DNA of 64,000 nt from an uncultured Dialister sp. (GTDB lineage: Bacteria; Bacillota; Negativicutes; Veillonellales; Dialisteraceae), in contig OMVW01000005.1 in the NCBI GenBank assembly GCA_900314595.1, positions 38,300 to 102,299 on the forward strand, in the 5' to 3' direction. The notes beneath the pieces are model-generated. The model saw only the letters and a program-made list of their open reading frames with translations. It was not told where the DNA came from and made no database searches. Both the position numbers and the translations under genes were made by a program. Positions 1 through 7,025 of this stretch are shown here, piece after piece; positions within the stretch are counted from its first letter, which is position 1, and each line of letters starts with the position of its first letter.

Positions 1-712
1 TCTTCATCAGGGTATCGATGGTCTTTTCATCCAGGTTTACGATAGCTGCAGATCTGTTGGCGGCAAGGTCCTGAATGGCTGCGGTCGGATAGCCTGCTAC
101 GACTACGCCTACATCTACGTTGCCATCCTTCAGGGCATCGGCTGCTTCACCGAAGGAGAGGTACTGTACATCGATATCGTTATAGGTGATGCCGTTAGCT
201 TCAAGAATCTGACGGCAGTTTGCTTCAGCGCCGGAACCGGATGCGCCAACTGCGACCTTCTTGCCCTTCAGGTCTGCAATGGTCTTGATTCCTTTATCCT
301 GGGTGGTTACGAACTGAATGGTTTCCGGATAGAGGGCAGCAATACCGCGGAGGCTGTCTACTTTGTTATCCTTGAACATTTCCTTGCCATTTGCTGCATA
401 GTAGGAAATATCGTTCTGGATAAATGCCAGGTCTACTGAGCCATCCTTCAGCATATTGACGTTTGCTACAGATGCGCCGGTGGACTGGGCAGATGCATTC
501 ATACCCTTAATATTCTGGTTCAGCAGTTCTGCCAGAGCACCGCCCAGCGGATAATAGGTGCCTGCAGTACCGCCAGTCGCGATATTCAGGAACTGTTTTC
601 CACCGCCTGCAGAGCCGCTGGAAGCGCCACCGCCGCCGCAGCCTGCAAGAAGAGCTGTACCAGCCAGGCAGAATGCACCGGCTACCATCAGTTTTTTCAA
701 TGCCTTTTTCAT
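1..712 (-). CDS. TAXI-family TRAP transporter solute-binding lipoprotein (3' end outside window)
   Basis: Read from the reverse strand, an AAGGAGG site precedes an ATG at 712. The protein starts with a lysine-rich lipoprotein signal and a lipobox, LLAGCGGG, with Cys at about residue 25. A Gly/Ser-rich linker follows, then IATGGTAGTYYPLGGALAE, the N-terminal signature of TAXI-type binding proteins of TRAP transporters. Further on are FIQNDISYYAANGKEMF and GASGSGAEANCRQILEANG. About 237 residues are visible of a usual 310-330; the rest lies beyond the left edge. These proteins capture small organic acids or amino acids outside the inner membrane and hand them to a DctQ/DctM-fused permease, which often follows in the operon but is out of view. 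The substrate cannot be read from the sequence. Confidence 0.88.
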   Translation of the reverse strand, partial: MKKALKKLMVAGAFCLAGTALLAGCGGGGASSGSAGGGKQFLNIATGGTAGTYYPLGGALAELLNQNIKGMNASAQSTGASVANVNMLKDGSVDLAFIQNDISYYAANGKEMFKDNKVDSLRGIAALYPETIQFVTTQDKGIKTIADLKGKKVAVGASGSGAEANCRQILEANGITYNDIDVQYLSFGEAADALKDGNVDVGVVVAGYPTAAIQDLAANRSAAIVNLDEKTIDTLMK

Positions 713-810
713 AATACTGTCCTCCTTAAATACCCTCTTGGAAAACGAAAGCCTTCTTCCCTCCTGAAAAATAGTGAATTCCGGGGCTTTCAAAAATTCA
801 TAGAGTGAAA

Positions 811-863
811 TAAAAAAGCAGCTTGGCGCACAGAATCACTCTGCACAAGCTGCAAGCTGCTTC
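811..863 (-). terminator. Rho-independent terminator after dcd
   Basis: On the minus strand AAGCAGCTTG pairs with CAAGCTGCTT around a second inner hairpin (TGCAGAG/TTCTGTGC), followed by a T-rich tail. It ends the HNH-dcd transcript before the binding-protein gene. Confidence 0.75.
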
Positions 864-893
864 GCTCTATGTTATAAAGTTATTATTATAATA

Positions 894-1415
894 CTACTTT
901 TCGAAATCTTTGTAAAGAAGGCTGGGCTGAATTCCTTTATTATTCTGATACTTTCCACCGTTATAACTATCTGCTTCACCAAGAACCGTGTGGAAATAAA
1001 TCTGGCAGATTTCAACGCCCGCATAAATGCGGATCGGCTGCACGCAGAACATCTCCAGTGTCCAGTACCCTGCAAAGCCCACATCGCCAAATCCTGCAGT
1101 CACATGAATGAAAAGACCGAGGCGTCCGATGGAAGACCGGCCCTCCAGCATGGGGACAAAGCATTTCGTCTTTGTATATTCATGAGTACGGCCAAGATAA
1201 AGCTTGTTCGGCTCCAGCACGATTCCCTCTTCCGGAATATGAATCATATGCCCCAGATTCGGTTTTTTCATATCCAGCTCATGATTGTCGTAGACCATGA
1301 GTTCATCAGCCAGAGTCAGATTATAACTGTTCGGATTGACTTTCTTCGGATCAAAGGGATTGATAACGATTTCCTGTCCCATGTGACGAACTATTTCTCT
1401 GCCGGATAAAATCAT
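894..1415 (-). CDS. dcd: dCTP deaminase
   Basis: A 173-residue protein converting dCTP to dUTP, the usual route to dUMP for thymidylate synthesis. Family signatures are clear: NPNSYNLTLADEL near residue 28, LEGRSSIGRLGLFIH near residue 90 (the Arg-Ser-Ser and Arg triphosphate contacts) and a following VTAGFGDVGFAGYWTLEM with the catalytic Glu. Length fits short Firmicute and archaeal-like Dcd proteins. The ATG overlaps the stop of the upstream HNH-type gene as ATGA, so translation is coupled. A terminator follows. Whether it is a plain deaminase or also a dUTPase cannot be told by eye. Nucleotide-depleting dCTP deaminases are known in phage defence, but nothing in this protein itself demands that reading. 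Confidence 0.93.
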   Translation of the reverse strand: MILSGREIVRHMGQEIVINPFDPKKVNPNSYNLTLADELMVYDNHELDMKKPNLGHMIHIPEEGIVLEPNKLYLGRTHEYTKTKCFVPMLEGRSSIGRLGLFIHVTAGFGDVGFAGYWTLEMFCVQPIRIYAGVEICQIYFHTVLGEADSYNGGKYQNNKGIQPSLLYKDFEK

Positions 1416-2347
1416 TTGAATTTCCTCGCTTCCTCATTGAAAATTTTACGATGAGCCGACATGCGACGCCGGATGAAAGAGCTTTTTGCCTTTTCTCCGT
1501 CGTTCAGGTTAAAAAGCTTTCTTTCTTCTTCACTGAGCTTCCCGGAAATAAGAAGTTCTCCCCGATCATTAAAAGAAATAAGATGCGCCGAGAAAAGAGT
1601 ACCATGAGTGGGACAGAAAAGAAGTCCCTTCGTTTCACGCTCCCCATCACCATAGGGATAAGCTTTCAGGAGGGAAATACGCTTTGCTCCGCAGAGGAAG
1701 CAGCAGGGACTCTCCCCAAGAGATTTTCTCTGGAAATAATCATCCTCATCGAGCACTTTACGGATGCGGCTCACCGTGCTCTGAGAAGATTTTGAAAAAA
1801 GATTGCCCTCTTCGCCGGAAGCCGATTCATCTTCATCAAGAATCCTGCGCAGCTTCTGCTTCTCATGACCTTTTGCCTCCCGGATTTCCCTGAATGCCTC
1901 CACCGCTTCCGGTTTCAGAATCCAGAAATAAGTACCATCTTCGCCCTCTGCTCCATCAAATACGTATTCCCAGGGCGGCCTTTTTTCGTCTTTTTCTTCA
2001 GGAATGGATTCAGCATCAGAAGGGCCATCCTCTTTCAGCATAAGTAAAGGCTGTGCCTCTCCTTTTCGTTTTTTTGACGGTTTGTCTTCGTACAGCGGCA
2101 GCTGGCCTTTTTCCACCAGATCCTTGATTTTGCCGCCGGCCCAGCCCACACCTGCATTAAGAGCACGATACTCCATGTGAAGAGCTCCGGCAATGTTTTT
2201 ACCATTATCCATGTAATCAGCCGAATCATACAAGCGTTCAAAAATTTCCATCATCAGGTGGCTCATGACTGAGGTATCTCCCATGAGCATGAGCCAGCCT
2301 TCCGTGGTAATCATATCCCACCGCTTCAGGCCTTTTCTCCTGGCCAT
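1412..2347 (-). CDS. HNH-endonuclease-like protein with degenerate catalytic motif
   Basis: About 311 residues. The N-terminal part (VMSHLMMEIFERLYDSADY, then ALNAGVGWAGGKIKDLVEKG) resembles the leading region of McrA-like restriction HNH proteins. The C-terminal part (CCFLCGAKRISLLKAYPYGD, GLLFCPTHGTLFSAHLISFN, DRGELLIS, ending with an HRKIF-type tail) matches the HNH_2 fold. In that family the first catalytic His sits in SHIKPW; here the matching stretch is LLKAYPY, and the Asn of NGLLLSP is Lys, so two of three H-N-H positions appear lost while the His of PTHGTLF remains. A GAAGG site about 9 nt upstream favours the ATG at 2347 over the one at 2365. The middle is charged and probably disordered. 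It may bind DNA without cutting. The fold call is my pattern match and the function is unknown. Confidence 0.6.
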   Translation of the reverse strand: MARRKGLKRWDMITTEGWLMLMGDTSVMSHLMMEIFERLYDSADYMDNGKNIAGALHMEYRALNAGVGWAGGKIKDLVEKGQLPLYEDKPSKKRKGEAQPLLMLKEDGPSDAESIPEEKDEKRPPWEYVFDGAEGEDGTYFWILKPEAVEAFREIREAKGHEKQKLRRILDEDESASGEEGNLFSKSSQSTVSRIRKVLDEDDYFQRKSLGESPCCFLCGAKRISLLKAYPYGDGERETKGLLFCPTHGTLFSAHLISFNDRGELLISGKLSEEERKLFNLNDGEKAKSSFIRRRMSAHRKIFNEEARKFK

Positions 2348-2390
2348 CCCTTCACCGCCTTCCATTAGTAAACAAAATACTATTATTGTT

Positions 2391-2399
2391 ATTATACCA
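2391..2399 (-). promoter_or_regulatory. Extended -10 promoter for the HNH-dcd pair
   Basis: The minus strand reads TGGTATAAT about 45 nt upstream of the HNH start. The -35 match is poor, which is common with an extended -10. Confidence 0.5.
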
Positions 2400-2520
2400 G
2401 TTTCAGATAGGAATGGAAAAAATTTTTATAAAATACATGCCCCCGCCATGTACAGGAAAGGCTGGTTCAGCGGAAAAGCGGCACTCACCCCGGCAATTCG
2501 CAAAAACCTGCACATCAAAA

Positions 2521-2550
2521 ACCGCAAAAGAGCATCTGCTCTTTTGCGGT
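2521..2550 (-). terminator. Rho-independent terminator after prfC
   Basis: A perfect 14-bp stem (ACCGCAAAAGAGCA with its complement) with a 2-nt centre, followed on the minus strand by TTTTTG. It lies about 80 nt past the prfC stop. Confidence 0.8.
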
Positions 2551-2628
2551 TCAATTTGTGTTATTTATATAAAGGAATCATAACGTGAAGATAGCAATCA
2601 TTATGTCTTAAAGACCGATCTACCTCAT

Positions 2629-4236
2629 TCAGTTCCCTTCCAGTTCAGCTACGCCAAGAGGCGGGCTTTCCAGAAATTTAACTTTCGGGTTGCGCTGTGC
2701 CAGCCACCCTGCCTGCCATGCATTGGGGAGAAGATATACCGGACGTTGACGGCGGTCATAAACTACCATGGCATTATCGATACCCACCAGTTCATCCGGC
2801 GGAATGTCTCCTTCGGTCCAACGGGCTGCCGTATAGCCCAGAGGTTCCAGATTCACCTGTACATTATATTCATTTTCCAGACGATATTTCATGACTTCAA
2901 ACTGCAGCTGGCCAACGGCACCGATGATAAAGGATTCCATAACATAAGGCTGCTTATACACCTGAATGGCCCCTTCCTGAGCCAGCTGGGTAACGCCATT
3001 CAGGAACTGTTTTCTCTTCATGGAGCTTACCGGGGAAAGCCGGGCAAAAAGTTCCGGCGGGAACACGGGGAAATCAATGAAAGTGACAGGATGCTTCTTT
3101 TCGCACACCGTATCTCCTACGCCCAGCTCACCGGTATCAAAAACGCCAATGATATCGCCGGGATACGCTTTTTCCACTACCTGCCGTTCTGTCGCAAGGA
3201 ACTGCTGAGGCTGGGAAAGTCGAATCATTTTCCCGCTCTGCCGGTGAAGAACAGAGACTCCTTTTTCAAAGAGACCGGAGCAGATACGCATGAATGCTAC
3301 ACGATCATGATGTTTCGGGTCCATATTGGCCTGAATTTTGAAAACAAAAGCAGAGAAGGAAGGATCCTCCGGATCGATGGTTCCTTCCAGAGTCTTTCGG
3401 GGTTCCGGCGGCGGAGCAAGCTCCAGATATTTTTCAAGGAACGGCTGGACGCCGAAGTTCGTCATGGCAGAGCCAAAGAACATAGGCGTCAGTTCACCTC
3501 TTGCCACTTTATCTGCATCAAAGGGATCTCCCGCTTCATCAAGGAGTTCAAGATCTTCCTTAAGCGTTTCCAGAGCTTCCGGATCCACATGAGATATAAT
3601 GGCCTCATCATCCATCTTTCCGGAAATGGTTTCCAGCTTCTTTACACCATGGGCATTATCCTTGATGAAAAGATGACACATTTCCGTTTCCCGATCATAA
3701 ATACCGGTGTAATCGCCATTGACCCCGATAGGCCAGTTCATGGGGCAGGAACGGATGCCAAGCACATCTTCGATATCTGCCATGAGGTCAAAAGGATTCT
3801 TGCCGAAATGATCGATTTTATTGACAAAGGTGAAAATCGGGATGCCCCGGTCTGAGCAGACTTTGAATAGCTTCTTCGTCTGCGCTTCCACGCCTTTGGC
3901 CACATCGATGACCATAACTGCAGAATCCACAGCCATAAGGGTACGGTAAGTATCTTCCGAGAAATCCGCATGGCCGGGGGTATCCAGGATATTGATGCGG
4001 CATCCCTGGTAATCAAACTGCAAAACAGAGCTTGTAACGGAAATACCACGCTGCTTTTCAATTTCCATCCAGTCGGAAACCGCATAGCGGGCAGTCTTTC
4101 TGGCCTTTACGGATCCTGCCAGATGAATGGCGCCTCCGTAAAGGAGGAGTTTTTCTGTAAGCGTCGTCTTGCCGGCATCCGGGTGGGAAATGATGGCAAA
4201 GGTACGGCGTCTCTTGATTTCTTCCTGATCAGTCAT
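2629..4236 (-). CDS. prfC: Peptide chain release factor 3
   Basis: A 535-residue translational GTPase that recycles RF1/RF2 from the ribosome after peptide release. The G1 loop is ISHPDAGKTTLTEKLL at residues 16-31, the switch/G3 region reads DTPGHADFSEDTYR and G4 is FVNKIDH. The EF-G-like domains follow without EF-G domain IV, and the length equals the family norm. The SVKARK insert after G1 is typical of RF3 rather than EF-G. It appears monocistronic, with its own terminator downstream. Nothing unusual is seen. Confidence 0.97.
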   Translation of the reverse strand: MTDQEEIKRRRTFAIISHPDAGKTTLTEKLLLYGGAIHLAGSVKARKTARYAVSDWMEIEKQRGISVTSSVLQFDYQGCRINILDTPGHADFSEDTYRTLMAVDSAVMVIDVAKGVEAQTKKLFKVCSDRGIPIFTFVNKIDHFGKNPFDLMADIEDVLGIRSCPMNWPIGVNGDYTGIYDRETEMCHLFIKDNAHGVKKLETISGKMDDEAIISHVDPEALETLKEDLELLDEAGDPFDADKVARGELTPMFFGSAMTNFGVQPFLEKYLELAPPPEPRKTLEGTIDPEDPSFSAFVFKIQANMDPKHHDRVAFMRICSGLFEKGVSVLHRQSGKMIRLSQPQQFLATERQVVEKAYPGDIIGVFDTGELGVGDTVCEKKHPVTFIDFPVFPPELFARLSPVSSMKRKQFLNGVTQLAQEGAIQVYKQPYVMESFIIGAVGQLQFEVMKYRLENEYNVQVNLEPLGYTAARWTEGDIPPDELVGIDNAMVVYDRRQRPVYLLPNAWQAGWLAQRNPKVKFLESPPLGVAELEGN

Positions 4237-4330
4237 GATTCACCTCATGTAAAACATAATAAGCCTTTATATTATACAACATATAGGGGATTATGGATAG
4301 AGTCACTTTAGCCGGGACCGGGGGAAGAAT

Positions 4331-4377
4331 CGTTCTTCGTTATTCGATGTTCGTTCTTCGTTGTTCGTGATTTGTAA
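4331..4377 (+). repeat. Short-word repeat array, family C (TTCGTTCTTCG type)
   Basis: Degenerate direct repeats such as TTCGTTCTTCGTTATTCGA and GTTCGTTCTTCGTTGTTCGT. The same words recur at 55302-55372 and weakly near 20345, and in reverse orientation at 45847-45885 and 55639-55655. This copy lies beyond the terminator of the dehydrogenase gene. Confidence 0.75.
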
Positions 4378-4406
4378 ATTTGATTTCTGCAAAATCGGAT
4401 TGCACA

Positions 4407-4440
4407 CAAAAAAGCTGCCCCATGGCAGGACAGCTTTTTT
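4407..4440 (-). terminator. Terminator after the dehydrogenase gene
   Basis: AAAAAAGCTG pairs with CAGCTTTTTT around a short imperfect inner stem. A/T runs on both sides make it usable in both directions. Confidence 0.7.
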
Positions 4441-4450
4441 ATTTCTAAAA

Positions 4451-5404
4451 TCAGAGGGTCAGTGCTCTTGCGAAGTGTTCTTTCAAAACTTTGATGGAAT
4501 GCTGGAGCTCAGCATTTTCTTCATCGGTCAGATGGATTTCAATGATGTCTTCTACGCCGTCTTTGCCGACTTTGACAGGAACGGAGGCAAAGGAGTCTTC
4601 GATGCCATACGGCCCATTGAGGTATACGGAGCAGGGCAGAATCTTGTGTTCATTATGGTAAATAGCACGAACCAGTTCTGCAGTAGCAGAAGTTACACCG
4701 AATTCGGTGCAGCCCTTGGTCGTATTTTCGATGTAACCTTCTTCATGAACTTTCTTCAGGATGACATCCTTCGGATCCATATGGTAGAGATCCGGTTTTT
4801 CAGCCAGCAGTTCATCTACCGGTTTGCCTGCCACCTTGACGTGGCTCCAGGGAATCATGGAAGAATCGCCATGTTCGCCCATAAGGTAAGCGGTCAAGCT
4901 GCGGCGGTTCACTTTGAGCTGGTCGGCCAGCTGATACTGGAGACGTGCGGAATCAAGAGCCGTACCGGAGCCGATGATTTTCTGTTTCGGCCAGTCCAGT
5001 TTATACTGCAGGTATTCAGCAATGATATCGCAGGGGTTGGAAATGGAAATAATGATACCATCAAAGCCGGATTTGGCGATAAGCGGAATAAATTCCTTGC
5101 TGGTAGTGATAGCACCGTCCATCATATCCAGACGGGTCTGTCCCGGAAGTCTCGGTTTGCCGGACGCATTGATGAGGATATCTGCATCTTTCATATCGTC
5201 CACGGTGCCTGCATAAGCTTCGAAATGATGAGGCTGGTAGCTGTTTGCGTCCATAAGGTCAAGGGATTCACCGACCGCTTTGTCATTATTTGTATCATAA
5301 AAAACCACTTCATCTGCCAGTCCCTGAATTGCGAACTGAAGTGCCAGATGGGAGCCTACGTTGCCGGCTCCGATGATACCGATTTTTCTTGTTTTGATTG
5401 CCAT
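4451..5404 (-). CDS. L-lactate/malate dehydrogenase-family 2-hydroxyacid dehydrogenase
   Basis: A 317-residue NAD-dependent enzyme interconverting a 2-oxoacid and an L-2-hydroxyacid. Visible features are the Rossmann fingerprint IGIIGAGNVGSHLA at residues 8-21, the substrate-loop Arg in LPGQTRLDMM, NPCDIIAEY, and the proton-relay His in LMGEHGDSS. The specificity loop reads SGKPRLPGQTR, not the usual LDH QKPGETR or MDH RKPGMTR, so lactate, malate or a branched 2-hydroxyacid such as 2-hydroxyisocaproate are all possible. The AAGGAG site lies 9 nt before the ATG. It is monocistronic, with its promoter facing away from the serine operon. In a fermenter its role would be NADH reoxidation. Confidence 0.88.
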   Translation of the reverse strand: MAIKTRKIGIIGAGNVGSHLALQFAIQGLADEVVFYDTNNDKAVGESLDLMDANSYQPHHFEAYAGTVDDMKDADILINASGKPRLPGQTRLDMMDGAITTSKEFIPLIAKSGFDGIIISISNPCDIIAEYLQYKLDWPKQKIIGSGTALDSARLQYQLADQLKVNRRSLTAYLMGEHGDSSMIPWSHVKVAGKPVDELLAEKPDLYHMDPKDVILKKVHEEGYIENTTKGCTEFGVTSATAELVRAIYHNEHKILPCSVYLNGPYGIEDSFASVPVKVGKDGVEDIIEIHLTDEENAELQHSIKVLKEHFARALTL

Positions 5405-5510
5405 GTTACTACTCTCCTTAGATTTCCCATTTTACGCAGCTTCTATTCTTCTATCTTGCAATGCGGATGTGTGCGTAAGTGTGCCGTATCTTCAAGATAA
5501 CGGTAAAAAC

Positions 5511-5539
5511 ATTATACACCCTTATCCATAGAGTGTACA
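5511..5539 (-). promoter_or_regulatory. Promoter of the dehydrogenase gene
   Basis: On the minus strand TGTACA (-35, 5534-5539), a 17-nt spacer and TATAAT (-10, 5511-5516). It lies back to back with the serC promoter, about 40 bp apart. Confidence 0.7.
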
Positions 5540-5580
5540 GTACCAGGGACATTTCTCCGATTTTCGTCTTTGCTAAGGGC

Positions 5581-5609
5581 TTGACAGTAAACGTTACAGG
5601 GACTATAAT
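5581..5609 (+). promoter_or_regulatory. Consensus sigma-A promoter of the serine operon
   Basis: TTGACA (5581-5586), exactly 17 nt, TATAAT (5604-5609). Both hexamers are perfect. Such a strong constitutive promoter suits control by attenuation in the T-box leader that follows. Confidence 0.92.
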
Positions 5610-5800
5610 CCAATCATATGAAGAACGATGATGAAGAAGGGATAATGATTCTCGTCCAGAGAGGCAGCGGCCGGTGTGAGCTGCCGGAGCATGATTATCT
5701 TTCCACTTCGGAGCTGAAGATGATGAGTCTTCCGGGTAAGCCCGATACAGCAGATCAAAGATGGCCGGAAGGCAATTTGGGTGGTATCGCGGGTGCTCTC

Positions 5801-5829
5801 GTCCCTTACAGGATGAAGGGCTTTTTTTA
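5801..5829 (+). terminator. First T-box terminator of the serine leader
   Basis: CCCTT, an 8-nt loop, AAGGG, then CTTTTTTT. The stem is short, so this is the weaker of the two attenuators. Confidence 0.75.
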
Positions 5830-5868
5830 TAGATACTCCCCCGGCTAAATTGGGTGGCACCGCGAGAA

Positions 5869-5904
5869 AGAGAAGCTCGTCCCATGGGACGCTTCTCTTT
5901 TTGT
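5869..5904 (+). terminator. Second T-box terminator of the serine leader
   Basis: GAGAAGC pairs with GCTTCTC and an inner GTCCC with GGGAC, followed by TTTTTG. It lies 18 nt before the serC start. Confidence 0.88.
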
Positions 5905-5922
5905 TGTTTTCAGGAGGGCAAA

Positions 5923-6993
5923 ATGAAAAGGGTATTTAATTTTAATGCAGGACCTTCACCAATGCCGCTGGAAGTTCTGGAAGGAATGAAAGAAGATCTC
6001 ACCAATTTTAAAAATACAGGCATGGGCATTACGGAAATTTCCCATCGTTCCAAAGAATTCCAGGACATGCTTGATGAAACGAAGGCACTTCTCCGCCAGC
6101 TGATGAATCTTTCTGATGATTATGAAATCGTCTTCATCCAGGGCGGCGGGACCATGCAGTTCCTCATGACCGGTTATAATTTCCTCCACACCCGCGCCGC
6201 TTATGCGGATACGGGCGTATGGGCCCACAAGGCAAGAAATTCTGCAGCCTTCTTCGGCGAAGTATATAATGCGAACTCGGCAGAAGATAAAAATTATTCC
6301 TACATCCCCGATACCTGTGAAATCAGACCGGATACTGATTATCTTTATATCTGCGCCAATAATACCATTTACGGTACAGAATACTGGAAATTCCCGGAAG
6401 TGGATGTCCCGCTCATTGCGGATATGTCTTCCGACATTCTTTCCAGAAAGATTGATTTCAACCGATTCGATATGATCTGGGCAGGCATCCAGAAAAACCT
6501 GGGCGCTGCCGGTGTGGCTCTTGCCATCATCAAAAAAGACCTGCTTGCCAAAGCGCGTACCGACATTCCGGAATTCCTGCAGTACAATATTTTCGTGAAA
6601 AAGGATTCCACCTACAATACACCGCCGGTTTTCTGCATTTATTCTTTAAACCGCATGCTTCACTGGATCAAGAATATGGGCGGCCTTACTGCCATTGAAG
6701 AACGAAACAAGGTAAAGGCAAAGCTCATTTACGATGTAATCGATGAAAGCGATGGTTTCTACAAAGGCCATGCAGAAAAAGCCTCCAGAAGCCGCATGAA
6801 TGTCACTTTCAATCTGGCTAATGCAGATATGGAAAAAGATTTCGTGGCTAAAGCAAAAGAAAATGATTTCATCGGTGTCAAAGGCCATCGTCTGGTAGGC
6901 GGACTCCGGGTATCCCTGTACAATGCGGTTACTCCGGAAGCGGCAGAAACACTGGCCGAATTTATGAAAGAATATGAAAGAGTCAACGGTTAA
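5923..6993 (+). CDS. serC: Phosphoserine aminotransferase
   Basis: A 356-residue PLP enzyme making phosphoserine from 3-phosphohydroxypyruvate and glutamate, the second step of serine synthesis. The ATG at 5923 follows AGGAGGG; an upstream in-frame ATG at 5854 lies inside the T-box and is not used. The protein opens with FNFNAGPSPMPLEVL, typical of SerC, has FIQGGGTMQF, and carries the PLP lysine in WAGIQKNLGAAG (about Lys191). It ends with a GHRLVGGLRVSLYNAV substrate-binding segment. serA follows 32 nt downstream. Serine-tRNA attenuation controls both. Confidence 0.97.
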   Translation: MKRVFNFNAGPSPMPLEVLEGMKEDLTNFKNTGMGITEISHRSKEFQDMLDETKALLRQLMNLSDDYEIVFIQGGGTMQFLMTGYNFLHTRAAYADTGVWAHKARNSAAFFGEVYNANSAEDKNYSYIPDTCEIRPDTDYLYICANNTIYGTEYWKFPEVDVPLIADMSSDILSRKIDFNRFDMIWAGIQKNLGAAGVALAIIKKDLLAKARTDIPEFLQYNIFVKKDSTYNTPPVFCIYSLNRMLHWIKNMGGLTAIEERNKVKAKLIYDVIDESDGFYKGHAEKASRSRMNVTFNLANADMEKDFVAKAKENDFIGVKGHRLVGGLRVSLYNAVTPEAAETLAEFMKEYERVNG

Positions 6994-7025
6994 TAATATA
7001 TTTCTATATTATATAGGAGGAAATT

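Larger units (their letters stand above)
5618..5904 (+). ncRNA. Serine T-box riboswitch leader with two antiterminator/terminator modules
   Basis: Stem I spans roughly 5618-5725, with the AGAGAG and GGTGTGAG elements of its distal arm. The specifier is read as TCC (Ser) at 5702-5704, followed by ACTTCG and GAGCTG. Two T-box cores follow: 5774-5791 (TTGGGTGGTATCGCG) with a terminator at 5801-5829, and 5847-5864 (TTGGGTGGCACCGCG) with a terminator at 5869-5904. The base after TGG, which pairs with the tRNA discriminator, is C in the second core (pairs with G73 of tRNA-Ser) and T in the first (wobble). Only 18 nt separate the first terminator from the second core, so there is one specifier domain and two switches. 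It controls serC-serA. Confidence 0.93.

Noticed and set aside
5404..5580. A Rex (redox) operator in front of the dehydrogenase gene
   Set aside because: I searched for TTGTGAAnnnnTTCACAA-like symmetry and found no acceptable match near the promoter.
5854..5922. Upstream in-frame extension of serC
   Set aside because: It lies within the second T-box antiterminator/terminator; the ATG at 5923 has AGGAGGG and matches the family start.
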